Below, piece after piece: positions 1 through 11,041 of a DNA stretch of 64,000 nt. Source of the stretch: Vitrella brassicaformis. Its lineage: Eukaryota > Sar > Vitrellaceae. The stretch's first letter is position 1; every line of letters begins with the position of its first letter. Made by a program: the position numbers and the translations under genes. The notes beneath the pieces were generated by a model. It was not told the DNA's origin, did not search any database, and saw nothing but the letters and a program-made list of their open reading frames with translations. The stretch is taken from NCBI GenBank assembly GCA_001179505.1, contig CDMY01000255.1:523019-587018 (forward strand), in the 5' to 3' direction.

Positions 1-710
1 TCTCCATGATACACACCCTGATGCCACTGCCCTTCGTACTCAGCCATCCCTCCTGGCCGATACTTGATGCCTTCGCCGTGATACATCCCTTGCTGCCATT
101 GCCCCTCGTACTCTTTCTGAACGCCGCCCCTGTGATATTTGGTGCCGTGTCCATGGTATTCGTCAGCCTCCCACTCTCCGTAGTATTCCATCGCGCCGCT
201 GCGGAGGAATGATTTGCCGACGCCGTCTCGTTTGCCGTCTTTCCACCAGCCCGTGTACTCCATCTTGGAGGGGTCGTCATCGAAGAACTTGGTGCCCTCG
301 CCGTGGAACTTGCCGGCCCGCCAGGAGCCCTCATAGAGCAGGGCGCCGTCGCCCATATTCTTTAGCACTCCCAGGCCATCTGGGAAGCCGTTGCTATCGA
401 GCTCACCCTCGTACTTGCCTGCCTTACCCCCAGTTGGCTTGTACATCTTGGTGTGCACGCCAGAAGGGGGGGCCGAGCCGCCAGCGCGGAGCTGCTGAAT
501 CTCCTTGCGGAGCCGCTCTCTTTCCTCTCTCAGGACCTCCTCTCGTCCTCTGAACTGCCCCACTTGTTCCTTGAGGTGCGCAATCTGGTCGTCCCGCCGC
601 AAATCAGTCAGGGCGGATGATGCCGTCGGTGAGGGCCTCGGGATAGTCGGGATAGTCGGGCTGTTCTGACATACCTGCAGCAAGTGCATACCACATCCAT
701 CGTTCGTCAT
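1..710 (-). CDS. MORN-repeat protein with N-terminal coiled coil (3' part cut off)
   Basis: Read on the minus strand, the frame is open from an ATG at 710 to the window edge. About the first 70 residues are polar. A short charged coiled coil rich in E/R/Q follows (near 580-490), then at least six tandem MORN repeats of the Y-x-G-x-W/F...G-x-G type, with units such as YEGSWRAGKFHGEGTKF and YEGQWQQGMYHGEGIKY. MORN repeats bind membranes or serve as scaffolds; in alveolates they occur at the cell-division ring, basal complex and in lipid kinases. An in-frame TGA precedes the ATG. A CAG/GTATGT near 675 could instead be a splice boundary, so the 5' end is uncertain. The stop codon lies outside the window, so any C-terminal catalytic domain is unseen. 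Confidence 0.85.
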   Translation of the reverse strand, partial: MTNDGCGMHLLQVCQNSPTIPTIPRPSPTASSALTDLRRDDQIAHLKEQVGQFRGREEVLREERERLRKEIQQLRAGGSAPPSGVHTKMYKPTGGKAGKYEGELDSNGFPDGLGVLKNMGDGALLYEGSWRAGKFHGEGTKFFDDDPSKMEYTGWWKDGKRDGVGKSFLRSGAMEYYGEWEADEYHGHGTKYHRGGVQKEYEGQWQQGMYHGEGIKYRPGGMAEYEGQWHQGVYHG

Positions 711-1435
711 GCCGCTCCAATATGTAGTGCCGCCCCTGGTTGTTCACACGAAATGCCTTTCTATCCCTCTCTCACCTGAGGGCGATGCTTCTCTATGGAG
801 GCAGAGGGAAGAACGACGTCGACCAAAGAAAAGATAACGACTCACTCAAGGGGACGGATCCGGGAGGAGGGAAATGGCCGCGAGTGGGAAGTCCTTGAAG
901 GGAAGCTTGCGATAAGGCATCGATCCCTGGTTGTTCACACGAAATGCCTTTCTATCCCTCTCTCACCTGAGGGCGATGCTTCTCTATGGAGGCAGAGGGA
1001 AGAACGACGTCGACCAAAGAAAAGATAACGACTCACTCAAGGGGACGGATCCGGGAGGAGGGAAATGGCCGCGAGTGGGAAGTCCTTGAAGGGAAGCTTG
1101 CGATAAGGCATCGATCTCTGCACAGCCGACACACAGATGAAGTTCCCTCCTCCGTCGGAAATGCATGCAAAGCCCCCAGGCTCGCATGCGAAGCCCCCAC
1201 AACGGAACGGCTGGTGCCCATTTACGGACGGAGGAACACTTTGTGCCGCGCTAGCAAGCTTCGCGAGTCCCGAATGTGCCTGATTTCTCTGATCGGTAGT
1301 ATTTCCCAGCGGGCCGGCGCCCCGGCGGCTTGGATTTCTATGTGCTATTATTTCCCCCTGCCTGAACAAAATGACGTGTCAATAGAATAGGGCTGTTCGA
1401 GTGTGCCGATGATGAGGTGACATTTGGCAGGTGAG
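711..1435. promoter_or_regulatory. Divergent spacer, MORN gene / secreted Cys gene
   Basis: This 725-nt region separates two start codons that face away from each other. It holds the 191-bp tandem duplication and otherwise shows no supported gene. Promoters for both genes must lie here, but I see no TATA box or other motif I would name. Confidence 0.5.
734..1115. repeat. Perfect 191-bp tandem duplication
   Basis: Copy 1 (734-924) and copy 2 (925-1115) look identical base for base: each begins ccctggttgttcacacg and ends aaggcatcgat. The period of 191 is not a multiple of three. The repeat lies in the spacer between the divergent MORN gene and the secreted Cys-rich gene. Both copies can be read through in an open frame, but that frame shifts between copies, so it is not a coding repeat. 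Confidence 0.9.
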
Positions 1436-4400
1436 ATGCGGAATGGGGTGGTCTGGACAGCGCTGCTGCTCCTCCTGTTGATGTGCGTGGCGACGGAAGC
1501 CGGCCTTGGGCCGTCCTTCAGGTGCCCGGCAGAGCGGCCCTACACTGTTGTGGCCGCCGCCGCCCCGGCAGTGGCCCTGCCCATGACGTCGCTCTTCCCT
1601 CTCAACGGCGGCACGCCGCCCTTCACTTACACGCTGGAAAATAATGATGGCGTCCACGATGGTGGTCTGAACGTCACTGTGGACGGGGGCGGTGTGCTGC
1701 TGGTCGGCTGTGATGGCGCGGCGGGAGGTGCGGGGCTGCATCATCTGCCACTGGCGGAGAGGCTGCTGGTGACGGACGGCCGGGGGAGGGAGGCCAGAGC
1801 CACGCCGGACGACGACTGCTGGCTGCACGTCGGTGGGTGGCTGTTCTTTCGAAAGAGATATATATGGGATGCTTGTCGGTATATATATGTGTGTCTGGTC
1901 GTGCAGACTGCAGCGAGCGCCCCTCCCACGCATACATCGTCGCAAAGGTAGGTACTCTCTGCTCGTCGGAAGGAATCCCCGATCATTATGTATGGCTCAC
2001 TGGCTTGTTTGCTGCTTGTGATTGCAATGCAGGCCCCCTACCTCCAGGCCATCATCGGCGGCGACCCCGTCACCCTGCCACTAAAGGACGTCTTCCCAAC
2101 CGTCCCTTCGCCAATACCCGTCGAATCGCAGCCGGACCACCCCTATGTGCAGGCCTTTGGGGGCGAGCCGTACTATCCCCGTCCGGGGGCCCGCGTGACT
2201 GTCCATCGCGAAAACGACACATCGTCCCAGTGGCAGCTTGAGCTGCTTTGCGAGGGCCAGGCCCCCCTGGGCCCGTCGATGGTCTTCCTCTCGCCGTCCC
2301 GCGACCCCCCATTGGTCATGATCGACTCCCACCTCACCCTGAGCTCCACCAGCGGCGGTCAGGCATTTGGCATCGAGTGCCTCGCCACTGACTCGCCCAC
2401 CTTTGCACGCGCCCCCCTTAACTCGCCCTTTGGCTACAGCCACCCCCTGGTCACCCCGGCTGACCGGCTCGCTGCCCTGCCGAGCCTCACGGCAGAGGTC
2501 GATGGGGTGATCGCGAGGACGTCCATGACGTCTGTGTGTTCGCTGCACCCCCGGTCGAGCATTCCGCCGTTTCGGAGCACTTTCAGCACCAAAAACATCG
2601 GCTACTTCAGGCAGAGCCCTCACCACATTGTCATCGATGTGGGCGTGGAGCTTGCTATCAGGTGACTGACAGACTCACAGAGAGAGGGGGACAGGAGGGA
2701 GCAATGCAATGTGTGTGTGGATGTGTGGCGTCTGTTTAACAGGCCTGTGGGTGAGGCTGACGTGTTGGAGCTCAAGTGCTCGGGCAAGTCGGCAGCCATG
2801 ATGGGCGCCAGCAACGGGGTCGTCTACCAGACAACCATCGATGTAGGTGCACCTTCGCGGAAACAGACAGACCACACACACAGACATACATCGACAAGTG
2901 AGTGGCTTAGGCTATTCTCTGCGTGACGTGCGTGTATCAATCAGCTGGCGGGCACGTTGGTGGTGGCCGACCGAGGGGGCGCCAAGGCGGTCGCTCCACA
3001 CGATGTCTGTCTCGTACAGCTACGTGAGGAAGGAACCAAACATGCCATTCACGGAATCGATCCATCTCGCTCTCTCTCTCTCTTGCCGATGGTCGACAGA
3101 GTGTGCAAGGGGCCTCCACTTCACCGCCTCCCCCTCCAATGGTGGTCGCATCCCCACCCTGCGTGCCGACGGCAGGGCCGCTATGCCCATCTCCGACGTG
3201 TGTGACCTCCGGGGCGGCGAGGGGCCCTTCAGATTCGCACTCAATACTTCGTGGGGGCCGATGCAGCTGGGCGTCACCGATGACGACAGAATTGCCCTCA
3301 CGTGCGACGCGGCGAATGTCGGGGGGCTCTCGTCAGCTTTAATCGATCTGCAGGGGTAAACAAAGGGATGGATGGAGGGATTGAGGAGGGGACACATTCA
3401 TTAATTCTGTTTGCTTGTGTCTGTTCCTTCTTTCCTTCAGTCTGTTGTACGCTGGTGACACCAAGACGAAGACCAAGACCACGCCGCCGCCCAACCAGTG
3501 CCTCCTGCGCATCGGTCAGATCACAACAGAAACCAAAGGCAGACACACAGACACACAGACAACCTGTGTCCTTTCTATCTCTCATATCAATCAATCAGAG
3601 TGTACGGGCGGTCCCAGCAGCCCCCTGGATGTGTCGGCAGCCATGCCCCCGACATCGCCATCGCCCTCGTCGTCGGCAGCCCCAGCCCCGCCGACGGTCA
3701 CGCGGCTGCGTGTGCGGCGCAACACGGGCCCCCAGTACGTCATGACCGTCCCCCGGACATGCTACCCCCCGCCCACAGACGGCCTCCCGCCATTCAGCTA
3801 CAAGCTCGCAGAAGAACGTGCCAACGCACACTCTGCCCCTGGGACGGGACGGCAAAGCACCAGCAGCAGCAGCAGCTCACAAGGGCTGATCAGGGGGGGC
3901 GCTGGTGAGCTGGCCTTCTCCATGGGAGGGTCTGGGGCGCCGTTTGACGGCGGGATGGCGAAAGCGCTTGGAGACGCTGTGACGTTCGCGTCACCTGCGT
4001 GGGGCGTGACGCTGTCGGTGGGCAGCCAGTATGGGCTGCTGGCCTTGGAGTGCGGGGCGGTCAGCCGGCCGGGCACCATCAGGCTGGACCTCTTCGGTAT
4101 TATGCTCATGACCGACAAGAACGGCACCAAGATCACACCTGACCCGGGCACTTGTGTGCTGGATCTCGGTGAGTGCCGAGATGAGATGAGATGCACCCAC
4201 TGCACTGCCTGCCGAAGGAATGTGTGTTTTGCATTGTCACTTTCATTCAGAGTGTGTCGACGGCGAGGATACCGATATGTCGGCACCAGACCTGGCCCAT
4301 GACGGGGCTGTCACCAGCCAGCACGGCAATGACTGCCCACTTCTGGAAGCCCCCACACCCCAGCTCACTGCAACGGTTGGCGGAGACGACAGCGAGCCCA

Positions 4401-5838
4401 TCGACCACGTGTTGCGCATACGCCAGAGCACCGCCACAGCCAATGACGACCAGGAGCAAGGCGGGTCCGACGGCTCTCTCCGGGTGAGAGTGCCGCAGCA
4501 GCCGGTGGTGCTGGGCGGCATGGCGCTGTCCATCAAGGGGGAGGGCACAGTGAGAGACCCGACGGCTGTGACGGACGGGCGAGAGGGGCTGATGGTCAGC
4601 ATGTCGCTGCAGTGCAGGCGCGGCTATCCCCCCACCAATTTGACGGTCGACCTCATGCACCTCATGGACGTGGAAACCGAGGACCACGCCAGCCTGTGCA
4701 GCAATCCTGTCATCCTCTCGTGTCGAGGGGAGACCAACCACCCGCCCACCATCAGCTGCCGCGACCCACCGCCCTCCCTCGACGCCATGACGGTCCGCGA
4801 CCCTGAGGTGCAGGAGCTGGCCTTCACCGACATTTTCGACGTGTCTGACGACGACGGCGACGCCGTGAGGGTGCTCTCCCACGGCACAGTGGACGGCAGC
4901 GACCCCAACAGCATCGTCACCAACCCCCCTCTCCTCTCCACCAACCTCATGGGCTCTTCCGGCGACCTGCAAGCCTTCGGCCGCAACGGCGGCCCGGAAA
5001 CCGCACCCTCCACACCTGACAAACACTGGTGGGAGTACACCGAGCACATTAAGACTACCTATCCCCTCACGGCGAGGACGGCGGCCGTCAGCTTGCTTCA
5101 GTCGGCTGGGCTGGAGGGGGTGGAGGGGGAGGGAAGTGGGGAGGGGACTGGCGATGGTGAGGGGGGTGAGAAGGTGCTGGGCTTGGACGTGGCCGACGTG
5201 GTGCTGCGCATCGGGTGCCAGAAGGCCGGGCAGAGCGTCCACGCCACGGCGTGGATCGGGGCGCAGGTGACGGACGGGCACTACGTCAGGGGCGCACAAT
5301 GCCCCGTGGAAATCGGTACGGTACGATCACGGACGGACGGACAGATAGACAGAGAGGCATCTGGAGACTGCTTCGTGTCCTGTGTGCAGACTGTGAGTCC
5401 GACACGGGCTACTCATCATGTCGAGTGTGCGAGGGCGACACGTGCGAGCAGAACCCTCCAGCCATCACCTGCAGCGACCCAGCCACCCCCATCTGCATGC
5501 TCACCATATCCACGTCAGGATCAAGGGGAAGCGACGACACCAACACAACCGCGGCCAACGAGACCGAGCCCGAGCCGGCGGCAGTGGCGGCCGGCCCGCC
5601 CCTTCACGGCCCGCACGGGCTGCCCCTTCCCCCAGCAGGCCCTCCCGCCCCACCATTGTTCAGGCACAGACGGTGTGTGTCTGAGCAGCAGGCCATCGAG
5701 GCCTGGTGGGAGCAGTCAAGCGTACATGCCGCGCAGCACCCCGCGTCGCCCGAGACACACCGGTGGAGTTGGAGAGAAGTGGAAGACTGGTACGCTCACC
5801 AATTATCCAGATGCTTTGGGCTCACCCTCTCCCTCTCC

Positions 5839-5875
<37 letters not shown>

Positions 5876-6124
5876 TGTCTGTCTGTCTGCAGGGATTGGG
5901 GTGCTCAGCACTTGCTGGCTACGCGCGGCAACCCGTGTCTGGCGCTGGCAGCAGGGCTGGAGCCGATCATTTCCCAGGGAAAAGAGGGGGAGGGTGGGGC
6001 GGCACCCGAGCTGACGTGCCACTTTGCTGGGGCGGGCGGGCTGGCGGAGGACGCCGGGAGTAATTCGATGCCGCTGGACATTGACAACATGCTTGTTTCT
6101 GTTGTTGATGCTGCTGCAGCGTGA
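1436..6124 (+). CDS. Large secreted, modular Cys-containing protein (11 exons)
   Basis: Model: join(1436-1832, 1907-1947, 2033-2661, 2743-2842, 2945-3023, 3100-3355, 3441-3514, 3599-4168, 4251-5315, 5390-5789, 5893-6124), 1280 aa, all joins in frame. ATG 1436 gives a clear signal peptide (hydrophobic run of about 15 residues ending near ATEA). The mature protein looks like repeated beta-rich modules: stretches such as PPFTYTLENNDG, PPFSYKLAEE and FTDIFDVSDDDGDAVRV recall cadherin-like/dystroglycan-type Ig folds, each followed by a strand ending in Cys (LLCEG, LECGA, LQCRR, IGCQK, LTCDA). There is no GPI signal or convincing C-terminal membrane segment. All five phase-1 introns fall directly before a Cys codon. 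A surface or extracellular-matrix role is inference; I do not recognise the family. Confidence 0.75.
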
Positions 6125-6432
6125 TAATGAGGATTATAAGACAATGATGAATGAGTGTACGTGTGAGTGTTTTTGCACACATCACATGCATGATCTGATA
6201 ATATGATTCATTCATGTGTGTGCCTTTATGTGCCCCCTATATTGATGTGGGTGTTGTCTGTGTCCGTGCGTCCCTGCGTGCGTCTCCGTGCGCGTGTGGT
6301 GCGATGTGTAAGCGGTTTGCACAGCGGATCGACCGCGAGACGTGATTGATATATTTACTGTGGCCACCTGGAGACATGATCAGCCACACAAATGATGGAT
6401 GGATAACATGATGCATGCTTGCAGTGGAACTG
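6125..6432. other. Convergent spacer, no gene seen
   Basis: 308 nt between the 3' ends of the secreted Cys gene (+) and the 193-aa gene (-). It is T/G-rich on the plus strand. No poly(A) signal is distinctive enough to call. Confidence 0.5.
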
Positions 6433-7206
6433 TCAACGAGTGTTCGGCTCAGGGGCATCCCTGATAAAGCCAACCAACATCACATACTCTCCATCCACCA
6501 CAGCTCGTACAAGGGCAGGGGCAGAGACATAGGGACATAGGACGCCCATACTTCCTATAAGCGCCACGCCGAGGTCAGCACACAGTTGATGTTGTTCTGA
6601 TAGAGTAAGTCTCGAGTGGACTGTTTCAGCTGGCGTCTCTGGCGCTTGTCGCACAGCAGCTCCGCGTAAAAAGTGGAAGAGCGTCCACCGTGATATGTCG
6701 AATCGGTCCTCATGGAAGTGCTTGGCCGTGCCCTCGGAAAGCCACTGCTGCGACAGCTGGCTGTGGATGGTGCCACGATGGTGCTGCCTCTGTTGGGCTG
6801 GAACCCCAAGCTCTGTGCAAGCATTTTGCAGTGCATCTCAGTGATACTTATCGCTACACCCATCCATTGAGTATTTCTCTACCTGGCCACATGATAAGCT
6901 CCTTGATCCGTTGGACCTCAACATACTCGCCCGCAGCTGTCAGCTTATCCATCACTGAAGGAAGCCAAGTCGGAGAAATAGACACGCATTTCCGCTAGTC
7001 AGAGTGTCATTGCTTGTACATGACTGCACCCTGTCCTGTGCGTATGTTCGTTCCTCCCGAACAGTGAGAGGAACGAGTCGACGGCGGGTGATAAGCCCTC
7101 GTACATACCTGAATACACATCAAAAGAGAGATGAACATTGGTGCGTTGAGGTCTGTGCTACATACTCTTCATTTGACTGAGCGCGAAGAGAAAAAGGACA
7201 AGACAT
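6433..7206 (-). CDS. Unrecognised 193-aa protein (4 exons)
   Basis: Model: complement(join(6433-6812, 6883-6954, 7020-7108, 7166-7206)). Each individual frame is short, so only splicing reveals the gene: donors GTATGT, GTACAA and GTAGAG and acceptors ending CAG keep one frame throughout. The N-terminal half is charged and likely helical (ITRRRLVPLTVREERTYAQD, then AAGEYVEVQRIKELIMWPEL); the middle contains HFHEDRFDISRWTLFHFLRG; the C-terminal 50 residues are strongly hydrophobic (DLGVALIGSMGVLCPYVSAP, then a Val-rich stretch) and could be a buried core or a membrane segment. No domain is recognised. ATG 7206 is the first plausible start, but an upstream exon is possible. Confidence 0.6.
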
Positions 7207-7655
7207 GACGACAGGGAGGCCGCAGAGAGCAAGGATGAAAAACTCGCGGAACTATGCGAAGGTAAAGGAACAGAATATCCCTGCCCTCGCTGCGTGTACG
7301 ATGCGATGTCTGTTGTGCTGCTGTCGTGTACTTAACACTCAGCCGCAATTAACTCAAAGAACAAGAAGGGATGACCGGCAATCAAGAAGCGGCACTTATC
7401 GATAAGCGGACCACAACGAGCGAGGGAGAGAGAGTGCGGCGTGCGAATGGCTGGCTGACTGACTGGCTGACTGGCTCGTGCCTGCGTGTGTGCTCTATAG
7501 CTTAAGTTGCGTGGGAGTATGGTTTGTGCGGTCTGTAGCGGCTGGTATGCATGACTGACAGGCGAGTGAGCTCAGCGTGCATGCATCGCGTGTTTGGCAT
7601 TTCAGCTGATATTACACAGCTAGAAAGACACATGTAGAAGAGACAAGAAGTGCAG
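7207..7655. other. Spacer between two minus-strand genes
   Basis: 449 nt with tggctgactgactgg-type simple repeats near 7450. This is the only place in the window where two neighbouring genes share a strand. No supported gene is seen. Confidence 0.45.
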
Positions 7656-8215
7656 TCAACTAACTAACATACACCCACCCATGCATCCACCACCCATTCT
7701 CTCCATCTGTTCCATCTCATCTGCCCCCGCCGCTCCTCCTTGCGCATCGCATGGTTGCGCGCCTGCAGCTGGTACTCCAATCAGTGCGTGGTGCTCTATC
7801 GACGTCTCACGATTGACTATCTCACACAGACACACACACACAGAAGAAGACACGGACGCACCATGGTCATCGGTATGTCCAGATACATCTGAGTTTGATC
7901 ACTCACCTGACAGGTCGCATTCTGTTGATGACGTATCAGGCCGTTCGAACGCGCCGTACGCATAGCTCACGAAGGCCCGGTCAAAATCTGTTTCCCTGAT
8001 AAAAGCCTGAATGTAACTACCGTATGAGCACAACGGATGAGTAGGCGTGCATGATTTCGTACCTGTGGGGCAGAGTTTGCATCGCGTGTGCAGATGTAAC
8101 GCCACAGATCTGCGGAAAGAGCAAAATAACATCCATTCGATCCATTGACGGAAAAGGAGACCGGGAAACTGAGAAAATCGCGACTTTGGGGAGAGGTCGC
8201 CCAAAAGTAACAGAT
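7656..8215 (-). CDS. Unrecognised spliced gene, 5' end unresolved
   Basis: Four exons read in one frame: 8215-8162, 8109-8063, 8006-7907 and 7816-7656 (stop). Donors are GTCTCC, GTACGA and GTGAGT; acceptors end in TAG/CAG. The clear coding part includes DLWRYICTRDANSAPQ, then AFIRETDFDRAFVSYAYGAF. The C-terminus is rich in Gly, Ala, Met and Cys (MERMGGGCMGGCM). I cannot find a convincing start codon: an ATG near 8292 opens a short frame, but its phase does not join to the first exon. The 5' exon may lie in the 8216-8453 interval, or the locus may be incomplete. No family recognised. Confidence 0.5.
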
Positions 8216-8453
8216 CTATCGCAGATCTATCAATTCCCGACCACAAGTGTGACCACAAGTGTGTGCATTTTCATCCGCGCAGCTGAGGGATCCATCAATT
8301 GACCTTCACTTCAGCGAGGATGGCGCAAGAGAGAATCGTGAGGGCACTGGAACGAGAACAAGAAGAGCATACGCACGCGGATGTTTGTTGTGAAATGTAC
8401 GTCTGTCTTTTCAGCGTGCCTCGTCGTTCATCCGAAAGACATGTCCGGCGTCG
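8216..8453. promoter_or_regulatory. Short divergent spacer upstream of the Ca2+/H+ exchanger
   Basis: 238 nt between the first recognised exon of the minus-strand gene and the CAX start. It includes the direct repeat gtgaccacaagt (about 8235-8262) and an open stretch beginning ATG 8320 (MAQERIVRALEREQEE...) that has no usable splice join to the CAX frame. Confidence 0.35.
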
Positions 8454-10503
8454 ATGTCCATGTCAGGGCCATCCCTCGTCGCCCTGCGGGACGAGAGCGC
8501 ACGCAGCCTGCTGGTCAGCGAGAGGAAGGTCTTCACATGGAGGTCAGACGCGTCAGCACTCAAGGACATGATATTCAACGACAGGTAAGAATCCGGGAAG
8601 ACCTCTATCGGCCTTTGACGGCTTCTCTCTCTCTCTACTCTGTGTGTGTGTGTGCGTGTGTGTGTGTGTGTTGCAGCCTGAATCTGCTGCTGGTTGCTGT
8701 GCCGCTGGGTGTGGTTGCTTCATCCGCCAACTGGGGTAGCTTCTGGATCTTCGCGCTCAATTTCGTCGCCTTGGTCCCGCTGGCCAAGGCGCTGGGCAGC
8801 GCGACGGAGGAGCTGGCGCTGCACGTTGGGGAGATACTGGGCGGGCTGCTCAACGCCACATTCGGCAATGCCGTCGAACTCATCCTCACCGTGCAGTCAC
8901 TGCGGCAGGTTAGAGAAAGGATGTGAATCGAGTGCAGTTTCTTTCCATCTGCAGGGAAGGGAGGCGTGTGTGTGTGTGTGCGTGTCAGGGTCTGATAGCG
9001 GTTGTGCAGGGGACGCTCTTGGGGTCGATATTGTCCAACATGCTGCTGGTGCTGGGAATGTCATTCTTCTTTGGTGGCATCTACCACCATGTGCAGACAT
9101 TCAACGTGCAGGGTAGGGTGCCTCACCCACACACCGACACAGAGGGACTTACGGTGACAGACAGGGGAATAGATGGCTGTGCTGTGTGTATCCATTCGAT
9201 GATTTGATCAGGTGCCACGAGCTGCACATCTCTGCTGCTGTTGTCTGTCCTTGGGATGGCGCTGACGTCATGCTTCCACGAGTACTCGACCCTCGTGCAA
9301 GAGTCCAGCGTGCTCACGGTAAGTCATTCCGTGCAGGGAAGCCAACAGGTGATGGTTGTCGCTCGGGTGGTCTGTGGCCGCTCAGGTGTCCCGTATCGCG
9401 GCTGTGGTGATGCTGCTGACGTATGTGCTATTCATCTACTTCCAGCTGCGCACACACAGAGACCTCTTCTCTGACGACAAAGGAGGCCAGGAAGATGACC
9501 AAAGTACGCCCGCAGCAACACACATACGAACAATCAGGCGGACAGCGCATGTGGAGGTCTCAACTGCACAGTCTTGCTTCGATGTGTGTGTGTGTGTGCA
9601 GGTGCAGCCGACATTGACGAGCTGGGGGATGTGGCCAACCTCTCGTGGGTGTCGGCTGTGTTCCTCCTGGCCGTCGTCACCCTTATCATCGCCATGAACT
9701 CTGACTACCTAGTGGGATCCATAGAAGGCATTGTGACAGAGTGGGGCGTGCCTGAGGACTTCATTGGCGTCATACTGCTGCCTATCGTCGGTCAGACAGA
9801 CACACACACGCACCACATGCGCATGACACACCTTGTTTTGTCGGTCTCTCTCAGGCAATGCGGCAGAGCATTTGACGGCTGTTACAGTGGCCATGAAGAA
9901 CAAGCCAGACCTGACCATTGGGGTCGCCATCGGCTCTAGCACTCAAGTAAAGCACATCACCATCAATCGGCACACGAGGGATGGACGATTAGACCGTGCG
10001 TGTGTGTGTGTGTGTGTGTGGCCTCTTTCCCTCCCTTTGAGCAGATAGCGTTGTTTGCGGTGCCAGTGGCGGTGATAGCTGGGTGGCTGATGGATCAGCC
10101 AATGACGCTGGACTTCAACACGCTCGAGGCCACCGCACTCGCACTTAGCGTACTCGTAGTCCAAGGTGGTCTCCGTTGCAGAGTTCACACGGAGCACCTG
10201 CCTGCAGCCGTCATGTCGTTTGTGTTGTGCCACAGGTGTGCTTGCGGACGGGCAGTCCAATTGGCTGGAAGGGGTCATGCTGATGAGCGCTTACTTCGTG
10301 ATTGCCTGCATCTTCTGGTGAGAAAAAGATAACAGACAAGGCCGCGGAAAGAGCCAGCCAGGCAACATTGAAAATATGCCGGCTCGTGGCTGGCTGGCTG
10401 GCTGGCTGGTGTGTGTATGCGATGCGTGTGCAGGTACGTGCCTGCCGGTGTAGCAGACGAAACGATGCAGCCTGGCCTCGCAGCCGCCGTACCAATGAGC
10501 TGA
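8454..10503 (+). CDS. CAX: Ca2+/cation:H+ exchanger, CAX family (10 exons)
   Basis: Model: join(8454-8584, 8677-8908, 8989-9112, 9212-9318, 9386-9503, 9602-9790, 9855-9946, 10045-10165, 10236-10317, 10434-10503), 421 aa, the usual CAX length. The two family-defining inverted alpha repeats are intact: GNAVELI (approx. 107-113) and [10 protein letters not shown] (approx. 301-310), each within about five predicted membrane helices. An acidic linker ([10 protein letters not shown]) separates the halves. The N-terminus resembles the short regulatory region of plant and yeast exchangers. Such proteins export cytosolic Ca2+ (or Mn2+) into acidic vacuoles in exchange for protons. ATG 8454 and ATG 8460 are both possible starts. 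Most introns end in TG-repeat tracts. Confidence 0.95.
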
Positions 10504-11041
10504 GGAGGCAAGCTCTCTGTCTGCCTGCAAATGAAGCGACGACTCTAGTGGGAAGGGGCGGGTGGGTGGGTGGGACGTGTACAGACAGCGACCTGCCGAT
10601 TGAGCGCTCTCATTTGTTTTGTTGAGCCGATGGATAGACGTCGTGTCGTTCCATGAAACGACAGTGGGACGATGCTCTCTGTCTGTTTTGCTTGCCGTCG
10701 GACTGACCGAGCGAATGGCATTGCGTGGCGGTCGTTGGTTTGCTCTTGGCCTGGATGTCAATATTACGTATGATGATACTCATATACTTTATTTATGTAC
10801 ACGGATGTGTAGACGCGCTCACTAACTGTCTGTCTGTCTGTATTGCTCACTATCCACACACCTACAAGGAAACACAAACAGACGGACGGACGGACGGACC
10901 TGAGCCAGCCGAGTACAAAGGCAGTGTCCGAATCACGTCAATTAGCCAGCGACCTGCCAGGGACGAAAAATAGACCGACATCATCTCGTATGCACCCCAT
11001 CGGTCCATGCAGCCATCTCATCTCACTCCCCTGCACCCATC
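10504..11041. other. Convergent spacer with tetranucleotide repeats
   Basis: 538 nt between two 3' ends. It has (GGGT)n near 10558, TCTG and GACG repeats (10825-10900), and no supported gene on either strand. Confidence 0.5.

Noticed and set aside
795-1390. Two plus-strand frames sharing the same approx. 45-residue N-terminus
   Set aside because: They arise from the 191-bp tandem duplication; the frame changes between copies and there are no splice or domain features.
5790-6063. Read-through of the last intron of the Cys protein giving a Leu-Ser/Cys-Val repeat tail
   Set aside because: The repeat is the (CT)n(GT)n intron tract; splicing 5789/5893 restores a normal Cys-containing C-terminus.
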